A stretch of 20,256 nt of DNA. Origin: an uncultured Collinsella sp. (lineage in GTDB: Bacteria > Actinomycetota > Coriobacteriia > Coriobacteriales > Coriobacteriaceae). The notes beneath the pieces are model-generated. The model did not search any database. It had not been told where the DNA came from and saw only the letters and a program-made list of their open reading frames with translations. Below, piece after piece: positions 1-6,171 of this stretch. Where the stretch lies: assembly GCA_900756765.1 (NCBI GenBank), contig CAAELE010000016.1, forward strand, positions 1-20,256. The letters are read 5' to 3'. The position numbers and the translations under genes are program-made. How positions within the stretch are numbered: position 1 is the first letter of the stretch; every line of letters begins with the position of its first letter.

Positions 1-53
1 ATCGCCGCCTTCCTGGCCTCGATGTCGTGCTTCACCCTCAAGTCGACACGCAT
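1..53 (-). CDS. Possible 5' end of an unidentified gene, truncated by the left edge
   Basis: On the minus strand an ATG at 53-51 opens a frame that stays open for the 17 codons available (MRVDLRVKHDIEARKAA). A good Shine-Dalgarno sequence, GGGAGG, lies 6 nt upstream at 65-60, inside the 3' arm of the terminator that ends the aminotransferase transcript. I recognise no family in so short a peptide. It could equally be a chance open frame, and the sequence left of the window would settle it. Confidence 0.3.
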   Translation of the reverse strand, partial: MRVDLRVKHDIEARKAA

Positions 54-92
54 AAAAAGCCTCCCATTTCTCGTGTCCAAGAAATGGGAGGC
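54..92 (-). terminator. Rho-independent terminator of the aminotransferase gene
   Basis: A perfect 13-bp stem (59-71 pairs with 80-92) with an 8-nt loop is followed, in the minus direction, by five Ts (58-54). It lies 55 bp past the aminotransferase stop codon. The 3' arm also contains a GGGAGG that could serve as ribosome binding site for the frame starting at 53. Confidence 0.88.
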
Positions 93-147
93 AGTTCACG
101 GCGGGCGGTGCGGGGCTTCTTTGGTTGCTTTAGTTGCCGGGCCGTCC

Positions 148-1329
148 TTACCCGCGCGGCTTGATTTTATCACGCAGGGACTTGAGGTTTTCGAGCGCGG
201 CGTTGAGTGTTTCGTCTCGCTTGGCAAAGTGGAAGCGAATCAGATGGTTGACGGGCTCACGGAAGAAGCTTGAGCCCGGCACGGCGCCCACGCCAACCTT
301 GGAGGCGAGATCCTCGCAGAAGTCGAGGTCGCTGTCGTAGCCAAACTCCGAGATATCCATCATCACGTAGTAGGCGCCCTGCGGCACGTTATGCTCAAGA
401 CCGATACTGTCGAGCCCTTGGCAGAACAGGTCGCGCTTAGCGGTATAGAGGTCGAGGACCTCATCGTAATAGCTGTCGTCGAAGTTGAGGGCGGTAACGA
501 CGGCTTCCTGCAGGGGCGCGGCGGCGCCCACCGTGAGGAAGTCGTGGACCTTCTTGATGCGCTCGGTGATCTGCGCCGGGGCAATGGTGTAGCCCAGACG
601 CCAGCCGGTGATGGAGTACGTCTTGGACAGCGAACTGCAGCTGATAGTGCGTTCGGACATGCCAGGCAGCGTGGCCATATAGACGTGCTCGTGGGGCGCG
701 TAGACGATGTGCTCGTAGACCTCGTCGGTAATGCAGTAGGCGTCGTACTTTTTGCACAGGTCGGCAATAAAAGTGAGCTCATCGCGCGTAAAGACCTTGC
801 CGCAGGGGTTGGACGGGTTGCACAGGACGATTGCCTTGGGCTCGTTGTCGCGGAAGGCCGCCTCGAGGACCTCGCGATCGAAGTCGAACGTGGGCGGGTT
901 GAGCGGCACATAGACGGGCTCAGCGCCCGAGAGAATCGTGTCGGCGCCGTAGTTCTCGTAGAACGGCGAGAAGATGACGACCTTGTCGCCGGGGTTCGTG
1001 ACCGTCATCATGGCGGCCATCATGGCCTCGGTGGAGCCGCATGTGACCACGATGTTCTCGTTGGGGTTGATCGGCATGCCCATAAAGTGCTCCTGCTTGG
1101 TCGCGAGCGCCTCGCGCATGGCCTGGGAGCCCCAAGTGATGGAGTACTGGTGATAGAGCGGCTTGGGATCGGTAGCGATGGCGCTGAGGCTCTCGAGCAG
1201 CTGCGCCGGGGGATCGAAGTCGGGGAAGCCCTGCGAGAGGTTGACGGCGCCGTACTTATTAGAGATGCGCGTCATGCGGCGGATGACCGAATCGGTAAAT
1301 CTCGCCGTACGGTTGGAGAGTTCTTTCAT
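148..1329 (-). CDS. Pyridoxal-phosphate-dependent class I/II aminotransferase
   Basis: The product is a 393-residue cytosolic fold-type I aminotransferase that would move an amino group from an amino acid to a 2-oxo acid. The N-terminal NLSQGFPDF, the NPSNPCGK motif, the TDEVYEH aspartate/tyrosine region and SLSKTYSITGWRLGY are all present; the PLP lysine is in SLSKT (about residue 236) and the substrate-carboxylate arginine in RFHF near the C-terminus. The pattern resembles the aspartate, kynurenine and methionine aminotransferase group, but substrate cannot be read from sequence. The start at 1329 is preferred because AAAGGA lies just upstream; an in-frame ATG at 1347 (399 residues) has no ribosome binding site. 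It appears monocistronic, ends at a strong terminator, and is divergent from the tRNA cluster. Confidence 0.93.
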   Translation of the reverse strand: MKELSNRTARFTDSVIRRMTRISNKYGAVNLSQGFPDFDPPAQLLESLSAIATDPKPLYHQYSITWGSQAMREALATKQEHFMGMPINPNENIVVTCGSTEAMMAAMMTVTNPGDKVVIFSPFYENYGADTILSGAEPVYVPLNPPTFDFDREVLEAAFRDNEPKAIVLCNPSNPCGKVFTRDELTFIADLCKKYDAYCITDEVYEHIVYAPHEHVYMATLPGMSERTISCSSLSKTYSITGWRLGYTIAPAQITERIKKVHDFLTVGAAAPLQEAVVTALNFDDSYYDEVLDLYTAKRDLFCQGLDSIGLEHNVPQGAYYVMMDISEFGYDSDLDFCEDLASKVGVGAVPGSSFFREPVNHLIRFHFAKRDETLNAALENLKSLRDKIKPRG

Positions 1330-1439
1330 GCTGGTCCTTTCGAGCATTTGCAGTGGGGCAAGTTTACTCCTATGAAACCGGTGGGAATTGCTCGAAACGC
1401 GTTCGAAAAACTCTTTTCAAAATTCTTGAAAATTGGGGC

Positions 1440-1468
1440 TTGCATCGCGTGGCGTTCCTTGCAATAAT
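1440..1468 (+). promoter_or_regulatory. Probable promoter of the tRNA-His/tRNA-Lys cluster
   Basis: A -35-like TTGCAT (1440-1445) and a -10-like AATAAT (1463-1468, five of six consensus positions) are separated by 17 bp, about 27 bp before the tRNA-His 5' end. Spacing and position fit a housekeeping sigma promoter, although the -35 element is weak. Confidence 0.5.
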
Positions 1469-1494
1469 AGTCGAGCGCGAAGCGCACAGGACAC

Positions 1495-1572
1495 GGTGGG
1501 TGTAGCTCAGTTGGCTAGAGCGACGGGTTGTGGTCCCGTAGGTCGAGGGTTCGAGTCCCTTTACCCACCCCA
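1495..1572 (+). tRNA. tRNA-His (anticodon GTG)
   Basis: Cloverleaf with a 7-bp acceptor stem (1496-1502 with 1562-1568), the extra 5' G at 1495 facing C at 1569 that is diagnostic of tRNA-His, and a 7-nt anticodon loop with GTG at 1530-1532 flanked by a 5-bp stem. The T arm carries GGGTTCGAGTCCC. The 3' CCA (1570-1572) is encoded in the DNA. Confidence 0.97.
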
Positions 1573-1594
1573 GTTCTTGCTTCGTGTTGATATC

Positions 1595-1670
1595 GGGTCG
1601 TTAGCTCAGTTGGTAGAGCAGGGGACTCTTAATCCCAAGGTCCAGGGTTCGACCCCCTGACGGCCCACCA
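1595..1670 (+). tRNA. tRNA-Lys (anticodon CTT), copy 1
   Basis: 76-nt cloverleaf with a GGGTCGT/ACGGCCC acceptor stem, anticodon loop CTCTTAA giving CTT (reads AAG), T arm GGGTTCGACCCC and an encoded CCA. The 27-43 pair at the end of the anticodon stem is a G-A mismatch. The sequence is identical to copy 2, 43 bp downstream, which indicates recent duplication or gene conversion. Confidence 0.97.
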
Positions 1671-1683
1671 CACGATATCTCCT

Positions 1684-1709
1684 CTAAAGTCCGCCACAAC
1701 GGACTTTAG
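1684..1709. repeat. Perfect 10-bp hairpin between the two tRNA-Lys genes
   Basis: CTAAAGTCCG (1684-1693) is perfectly complementary to CGGACTTTAG (1700-1709) with a 6-nt loop. Only three Ts follow, so it is at best a weak terminator. It may instead be a processing signal in a polycistronic tRNA precursor. Confidence 0.6.
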
Positions 1710-1713
1710 CTTT

Positions 1714-1789
1714 GGGTCGTTAGCTCAGTTGGTAGAGCAGGGGACTCTTAATCCCAAGGTCCAGGGTTCGACCCCCTGACGGCCCACCA
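1714..1789 (+). tRNA. tRNA-Lys (anticodon CTT), copy 2
   Basis: A 76-nt sequence identical to copy 1, with encoded CCA. It ends 11 nt before a strong terminator at 1801. Its last 20 bases plus the 11 that follow are copied again at 1947-1977 without the rest of a tRNA gene. Confidence 0.97.
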
Positions 1790-1873
1790 AAGCATGTTAA
1801 AGCGACTGGCTTCGGCTAGTCGCTTTTTTGTTGACCTCACATGGGGTCGAACCCGAAAGGGCGCGGAGCTGAG
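1770..1873 (+). repeat. Direct repeat unit A: tRNA-Lys 3' end, terminator and downstream flank
   Basis: This roughly 104-bp unit recurs at 1947-2051. Shared parts are 31 identical bases from the tRNA T arm through CCA to GCATGTTAA (1770-1800), TTTTTTGTTGACC (1824-1836), and 34 identical bases at 1840-1873. The terminator stem between them (1801-1823) is not conserved. The flank contains GGGGTCGAACCC (1843-1854), the exact reverse complement of the tRNA-Lys T-arm core. Confidence 0.9.
1801..1829 (+). terminator. Rho-independent terminator of the tRNA cluster
   Basis: A 10-bp stem (1801-1810 with 1815-1824, one G-T pair) is closed by a C(TTCG)G tetraloop and followed by a run of Ts to 1829. 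It sits 11 nt after the second tRNA-Lys gene. Confidence 0.93.
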
Positions 1874-1946
1874 GAAATGCGTAAGCATTTACCAGCGCAG
1901 CGCGCAAGGCGCTATAGCGCAGCAGCGGCCGCCTGCGAAGCAGGCT

Positions 1947-2051
1947 GACCCCCTGACGGCCCACCAAAGCATGTTAAGACGGTCAGCGTAAGTTGGCCGT
2001 CTTTTTTGTTGACCACGCATGGGGTCGAACCCGAAAGGGCGCGGAGCTGAG
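1947..2051 (+). repeat. Direct repeat unit B: tRNA-Lys 3' end remnant with its own terminator
   Basis: Copy of unit A. Positions 1947-1977 repeat the 3' 31-nt segment of tRNA-Lys including CCA, but the preceding 73 bases (1874-1946) are not tRNA. That stretch is dense in palindromes: AAATGC-GTAA-GCATTT at 1875-1890, GCGCTATAGCGC at 1909-1920, and GCCTGC-GAA-GCAGGC at 1931-1945. No functional third tRNA can fold. Either a tRNA copy was partly replaced, or this is an attachment-site scar of a departed integrative element; no integrase gene is in the window. Confidence 0.85.
1978..2007 (+). terminator. Second rho-independent terminator, in repeat unit B
   Basis: A 10-bp stem (1978-1987 with 1992-2001, two G-T pairs) has a GTAA loop and is followed by six Ts (2002-2007). 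It occupies the same place in unit B as the 1801 terminator in unit A but with a different stem sequence. Confidence 0.88.
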
Positions 2052-2064
2052 CTATCTGCACTGT

Positions 2065-2136
2065 GATTCCCTTAGGGAAAACACGGCTAAAGCCCCGTAA
2101 GCGTGTTCTCCTTAGGGGAATCCTGCTTTCGGGGCT
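2065..2136. repeat. Long hairpin with possible pseudoknot between convergent units
   Basis: Two 21-nt arms (2065-2085 and 2102-2122) pair with two G-T wobbles and one mismatch around a 16-nt loop. In that loop AGCCCCG (2091-2097) is fully complementary to CGGGGCT (2130-2136) beyond the hairpin, giving an H-type pseudoknot topology. There is no T-run on either side, so it is not a standard terminator. It lies between the end of the tRNA cluster and the end of the convergent FAD gene. Confidence 0.7.
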
Positions 2137-2182
2137 CGATGTATGTTGAGAAATTGTGATCAAACTCAAAGTGAAAATCGAA

Positions 2183-3709
2183 TTAGTCCGCTCGATAGTG
2201 CGAACCCATACTTTTGGTCCGTCTGCGCATGGCTTTGACCATCTCGGTTGCCAGCTTAATTTGCGATTGCAGGCGGGCGAGGGCTGCGACTTCGCTGTCC
2301 AGGACTTTCTGCGTGCTCAAGGTCGTTGCCTCCGTCTTCAAGCCCTCAAGCTCGTGCAGTGCCTCGGATAGGCCCGTCTCTGTGCGGTTGATCATGCAAT
2401 AGGTGCTCATCGTGTGTTTGAGGCCGTGCGTCAGGCGTTCGGCATCTGTTGTGGCAATGCCGTACTGGGGGAGGGCGATATCCGCCTTCAGGGCTGCCTC
2501 AGGCTCTTTCTGCGCTGCAAGGGCTGCCGATGCGCCAGCGATGCGCCCAAACACGATGCCGTTGGCGCTTGACAGGCCGCCGATGCGGTCGGCGCCGTGC
2601 ATACCGCCTGTTGCCTCGCCACAGGCGTAGAGGCCCTCAACGCCCGTGTACGCGGTCTTGTCGATCTTGATACCGCCGTTGGCGGCGTGGGCATACATCG
2701 CCACGCGCATCTCGTCAGTTGGCGCGATGCCGTGCTCCTCTTGTAGCCAGGTGGTAAAGGTCTGCACAAACTCGGGGACGTCCTCGCGGGGGAAATCGTA
2801 GTGGAGCGCGAGACCCTCTGCGCCTGCCTGATCTATGGCGAGGTCGATGGCGCGGGAGGCTAAGCGTGACGTGAAGGGACCATATCCAGAGCGCTGATCG
2901 AGCAGGTCGTCCAGCTTGCCGTCGGCAATATCGAACGGTTGGTCAAATGTGACGTAGCGCCAGGTCTTCTCGTTAAAGACCAGGTTGCGCTTGGGCTCGA
3001 TGAAGCCCGGCATCATCTGCATGAACTCTATATTAGTAAGGGACGCACCGTGCGCCAGTGCGATGGCCTGCGAGGAGCTGAGCACATCGGCGGAAGTGAG
3101 GCTTCGCTCGAACAGGCCACCCGTGCCGCCCGCAGCGATGATAGTGGCCTTGGCTTCCATAGGCACGAGATTCTCGTTTGCGCGGTCGTAGAGCACGGCG
3201 CCGGTAATCTTTCCGGTTGTGTCCTCAACAAGGTCGATAAGCTCGTGGCGGGGGAGCAGGCGAATGCCGAGCAACTCAATCTGGGCCGTACACGCGTCCT
3301 CAAGGGGCTTGCGGGTGAGGCCGCGCCACATACGCGTCTTATGGTCAAAGCAGGGGATAAATTGCTTTTGCTGGGCACTCTCGGCACTTTGCGGACGCTG
3401 GAGCTCAACACCTAGATCCCGCTCGAGCCATTGGATGGCCTGAGGAATACCGTGGACAAACGTCTGGACGAGCGTAGGGTCGGCAACGCCGCCGCCCACG
3501 GCCTGGATGGTGTCGATGAGGTCCTGCTCGTCGGCTGTGTCGGTGGGACCGATGAGGCCCAGGCCCCAGGTGCCCGGGAAAAAGCTCGATCCGCTCATAG
3601 TCTTGCCGGCGCTTGCCACAGCGACGGTTGCACCCGTGCGTGCCGCTTCGATGGCGGCGCAAAGGCCTGCAATGCCAGATCCAATTACCAGTACATCAGT
3701 CGATTCCAT
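2183..3709 (-). CDS. FAD-dependent oxidoreductase, fumarate reductase/L-aspartate oxidase superfamily
   Basis: The 508-residue product has an N-terminal dinucleotide-binding motif GSGIAG (residues 10-15) in a DVLVIGSGIAGLCAAIEAA strand-turn-helix. The C-terminal FAD signature GEATGGMHGADRIGG (about 364-378) is followed by SSANGIVFGR, as in fumarate reductase/succinate dehydrogenase flavoproteins and NadB. Members oxidise or reduce dicarboxylates, amino acids or related compounds; the substrate here cannot be assigned. No nadA or nadC neighbour supports NAD synthesis, and no haem-binding motif or signal peptide is seen. The start at 3709 is chosen because AAAGGA lies 5 nt upstream and the dinucleotide motif follows at once; a longer frame to 3775 has no such signals. 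It appears to be a single-gene unit. Confidence 0.85.
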   Translation of the reverse strand: MESTDVLVIGSGIAGLCAAIEAARTGATVAVASAGKTMSGSSFFPGTWGLGLIGPTDTADEQDLIDTIQAVGGGVADPTLVQTFVHGIPQAIQWLERDLGVELQRPQSAESAQQKQFIPCFDHKTRMWRGLTRKPLEDACTAQIELLGIRLLPRHELIDLVEDTTGKITGAVLYDRANENLVPMEAKATIIAAGGTGGLFERSLTSADVLSSSQAIALAHGASLTNIEFMQMMPGFIEPKRNLVFNEKTWRYVTFDQPFDIADGKLDDLLDQRSGYGPFTSRLASRAIDLAIDQAGAEGLALHYDFPREDVPEFVQTFTTWLQEEHGIAPTDEMRVAMYAHAANGGIKIDKTAYTGVEGLYACGEATGGMHGADRIGGLSSANGIVFGRIAGASAALAAQKEPEAALKADIALPQYGIATTDAERLTHGLKHTMSTYCMINRTETGLSEALHELEGLKTEATTLSTQKVLDSEVAALARLQSQIKLATEMVKAMRRRTKSMGSHYRAD

Positions 3710-3847
3710 TGGATTCCTTTCTCGTCCGGCGCATTGTCGCATGGCTGATCGGCAAATGTCTTGCAAAGGACTCACGTTTCGGTAAAGGGCAAATATGGCA
3801 GGTGGGCGTCAAGAGTGTCCGATCGCTCTGCCCCCTTCCCCTCAATA

Positions 3848-3914
3848 AGTTGCGGTGAAATAGGGACTGTTTTGGCATGTGAAGGCATTATTCAGTCCGT
3901 ATATCACCGCAACT
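3848..3914. repeat. Intergenic inverted repeat, 21-bp arms
   Basis: Arms 3848-3868 and 3894-3914 match at 19 of 21 positions around a 25-nt loop. ATCACCG (3903-3909) in the right arm can alternatively pair with CGGTGAT (3922-3928), so two exclusive folds exist. It sits about 140 bp upstream of the FAD gene start. It could be a dispersed palindromic element or a leader structure. No second copy was seen in the window. The rest of the 312-bp gap 3710-4021 holds the terminator of the GGGtGRT operon and no gene. Confidence 0.7.
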
Positions 3915-3952
3915 GATATACCGGTGATGGACTACTTTATGGCAGCGTGAAT

Positions 3953-3986
3953 AAAAAAGAGCCGCCACCTCGAAAGGTAGCGGCTC
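3953..3986 (-). terminator. Rho-independent terminator of the NifU-like/GGGtGRT operon
   Basis: A 12-bp stem with one mismatch (3959-3970 with 3975-3986) and a 4-nt loop is followed, reading the minus strand, by six Ts (3958-3953). It lies 35 bp beyond the GGGtGRT stop codon. Confidence 0.9.
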
Positions 3987-4021
3987 CAAAGCTCAACTAT
4001 ATGAGCATCGCGCAGGCGCGA

Positions 4022-5026
4022 TTAGGCCTTGAGGGCCTCCTCGACGGCGACAGCGCAGGCGACGGTGGCACCGACCATGGGGTTGTTGCCCATGCCGATG
4101 AGACCCATCATGTCGACGTGCGCAGGCACGGAGGAAGAACCGGCGAACTGGGCATCGGAGTGCATACGGCCCATGGTGTCGGTCATGCCGTAAGAGGCAG
4201 GGCCGGCGCCCATGTTGTCCGGGTGCAGGGTACGGCCAGTGCCGCCACCAGAAGCGACGGAGAAGTACTTCTTGCCAGCCTCGAGGCGCTCCTTCTTGTA
4301 GGTGCCAGCGACGGGGTGCTGGAAGCGCGTGGGGTTGGTGGAGTTACCGGTGATCGAGATGTCGACGTTCTCGTGCCACATGATGGCAACGCCCTCGCGG
4401 ACGTCGTCGGAGCCGTAGCAGTTAACGGCAGCGCGGGGACCATCGGAGTAGGGGATGGTCTCGACGACCTTGAGCTCGCCCGTGTAGTAGTCGAACTGGG
4501 TCTTCACATAGGTGAAGCCGTTGATGCGGGCGATGATCTGAGCAGCGTCCTTGCCCAGACCGTTGAGGATAACGCGCAGCGGCTTCTTACGAGCCTTGTT
4601 GGCGTTCAGAGCCAGGCCGATAGCGCCCTCAGCGGCAGCGAAGGATTCGTGGCCAGCCAGGAAGGCGAAGCACTCGGTGTCGTCGGAGAGCAGCATAGCG
4701 CCCAGGTTGCCGTGGCCAAGACCGACCTTGCGGTCCTCGGCGACGGAGCCGGGAACGGTGAAGGCCTGGATGCCCTCGCCGATGATGGCGGCAGCCTCAG
4801 AAGCGGACTTGGCGCCACGCTTGACAGCGAGAGCGCAGCCGAGAGTGTAGGCCCACTCAGCGTTCTGGAAGGCGATGGACTGGGTGTTGTTGACGATCTC
4901 ACGCGGGTTGAAGCCCTTGTCGGTGCAGATCTGCAGAGCTTCCTCGAGGGAGGCGATGCCGTTGTCGGCGAGGCACTTGTTGATCTTGTCAGCGCGGCGC
5001 TCGTAACCTTCGAACGTAACAGTCAT
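4022..5026 (-). CDS. GGGtGRT family protein
   Basis: This 334-residue protein carries the family's naming motif GGGTGRT at residues 260-266, followed by LHPDNMGAGPASYG. The sequence is rich in glycine and small residues, with no signal peptide or membrane segment, so it should be cytosolic. Its biochemical role is, to my knowledge, not established. It lies 18 bp after the NifU-like gene and shares its terminator, so the two are very probably co-transcribed. The association suggests a role in handling iron-sulfur clusters or a cluster-dependent enzyme; that is inference. The start is well supported by GGGAGGG 8 nt upstream. The family name is secure; the function is not. Confidence 0.9.
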   Translation of the reverse strand: MTVTFEGYERRADKINKCLADNGIASLEEALQICTDKGFNPREIVNNTQSIAFQNAEWAYTLGCALAVKRGAKSASEAAAIIGEGIQAFTVPGSVAEDRKVGLGHGNLGAMLLSDDTECFAFLAGHESFAAAEGAIGLALNANKARKKPLRVILNGLGKDAAQIIARINGFTYVKTQFDYYTGELKVVETIPYSDGPRAAVNCYGSDDVREGVAIMWHENVDISITGNSTNPTRFQHPVAGTYKKERLEAGKKYFSVASGGGTGRTLHPDNMGAGPASYGMTDTMGRMHSDAQFAGSSSVPAHVDMMGLIGMGNNPMVGATVACAVAVEEALKA

Positions 5027-5044
5027 AGTTATTTCCCTCCCTTT

Positions 5045-5779
5045 CTACTCGTGAACCGGGAACACGCTGGCGACGGAGTGAGTCTCCTCGTCGGTGCGCG
5101 GGTCGATGTATTTGGCAGCGTTCTCCCACTGACCATAGTGGCCCATAGCGCCAGCGATGGCCTCCTCGGGGGTCTTGCCGGCCTTGACGGCGTCGGTGAA
5201 CTTACCGAGGTTCAGGAACTCGAACGCGATGATCTCGTTCTTGTCGTTGAGAGCCATGCGGGTGACGTAGCCCTGGGCGAGCTCGAGGTAACGAGCGCCC
5301 TTGGCCTTGGTGCCGAACATGGTACCGACCTGAGAGCGAAGGCCCTTGCCGAGGTCGTCGAGGGAGGCGCCCACGGGCAGGCCGCCCTCGGAGAACGCGG
5401 TCTGGCTGCGGCCGTAAACGATCTGCAGGAAGATCTCGCGCATAGCAACGTTGATGGCGTCGCAGACGAGGTCGGTGTTGAGGGCCTCGAGGATGGTCTT
5501 ACCGGGAAGGATCTCGGAAGCCATGGCGGCAGAGTGGGTCATGCCCGAGCAGCCGATGGTCTCAACGAGGGCCTCCTCGATGATGCCGTCCTTGACGTTC
5601 AGCGTGAGCTTGCAAGCGCCCTGCTGAGGTGCGCACCAACCCACACCGTGCGTAAGACCGGAGATGTCGGAAATCTCCTTAGCCTGGACCCACTTGCCCT
5701 CCTCGGGGATGGGTGCGGGGCCGTGGTATGCACCCTTGGCAACGGGGCACATGTTCTCCACTTCCTGTGAGTACTGCAT
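5045..5779 (-). CDS. NifU-like iron-sulfur cluster scaffold protein paired with GGGtGRT
   Basis: The 244-residue product resembles the NifU/IscU N-terminal scaffold fold, with a conserved ETIGCSGMTHSAAMASE segment (Cys77) and further cysteines at 11, 49, 56 and 106. It is longer than an ordinary IscU or SufU (about 130-150 residues). This version is the one found next to GGGtGRT genes and is distinct from the SufU encoded at 7631. Start 5779 is chosen because GAGGAG precedes the ATG; the frame extends to 5944 but those codons (many Arg, Ser and Pro) look like upstream non-coding DNA. It is the first gene of a two-gene operon. Which apo-protein it serves is unknown. Confidence 0.82.
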   Translation of the reverse strand: MQYSQEVENMCPVAKGAYHGPAPIPEEGKWVQAKEISDISGLTHGVGWCAPQQGACKLTLNVKDGIIEEALVETIGCSGMTHSAAMASEILPGKTILEALNTDLVCDAINVAMREIFLQIVYGRSQTAFSEGGLPVGASLDDLGKGLRSQVGTMFGTKAKGARYLELAQGYVTRMALNDKNEIIAFEFLNLGKFTDAVKAGKTPEEAIAGAMGHYGQWENAAKYIDPRTDEETHSVASVFPVHE

Positions 5780-6171
5780 GCCTCTCCTCTCTATCGTGTT
5801 GGCGTCCCGTCTGGGGGTCGTGGCTGGCGATTGCCGGGCGACCCTTCGAAAGGGACATGACATGCAGCCCCTATAATACCGCGAAATGCACGGAATATTC
5901 GGCGAACGGCTCAGTTTTCGTAGCGAGATGCGCGGAACTTTCAATTGAAACGATTTAACAAAGCTGTTTGCGGCTGTGCGGTTCGCTGAAGGGGGTCGGT
6001 TCTGTTCAAGCTTTTGACTATGTCGCGTTGTCTGACCTGTAGCTATGATGCCGTTCGCCGCCTGTATACTGCCTTTGGCCGCGCGAGTGTATTGTTTTGC
6101 GTGAATGTTTTGATGGCGCGCTTCAATCGTGCTGTATTGGATGGCAAGCAGATCCCGGCGAAGGGAGCGTC
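5780..6171. other. 392-bp intergenic region between divergent genes
   Basis: No credible gene. It must hold the promoters of the NifU-like operon (minus) and the transposase-like gene (plus). Elements seen are a TATAAT hexamer near 5873, a perfect TTTCAATTGAAA palindrome at 5939-5950, a TTGACT at 6014-6019 and a TATACT near 6063. None combines into a convincing -35/-10 pair, so no promoter is called. Confidence 0.5.

Noticed and set aside
2183..3709. Assignment of the FAD protein as L-aspartate oxidase (nadB)
   Set aside because: The motifs are shared by the whole superfamily, and no nadA or nadC neighbour is present, so a specific name is not justified.
3947..5770. 607-codon plus-strand frame opposite the GGGtGRT/NifU-like operon
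   Set aside because: Shadow of the two real genes; it also runs through a minus-strand terminator stem and has no start signal.
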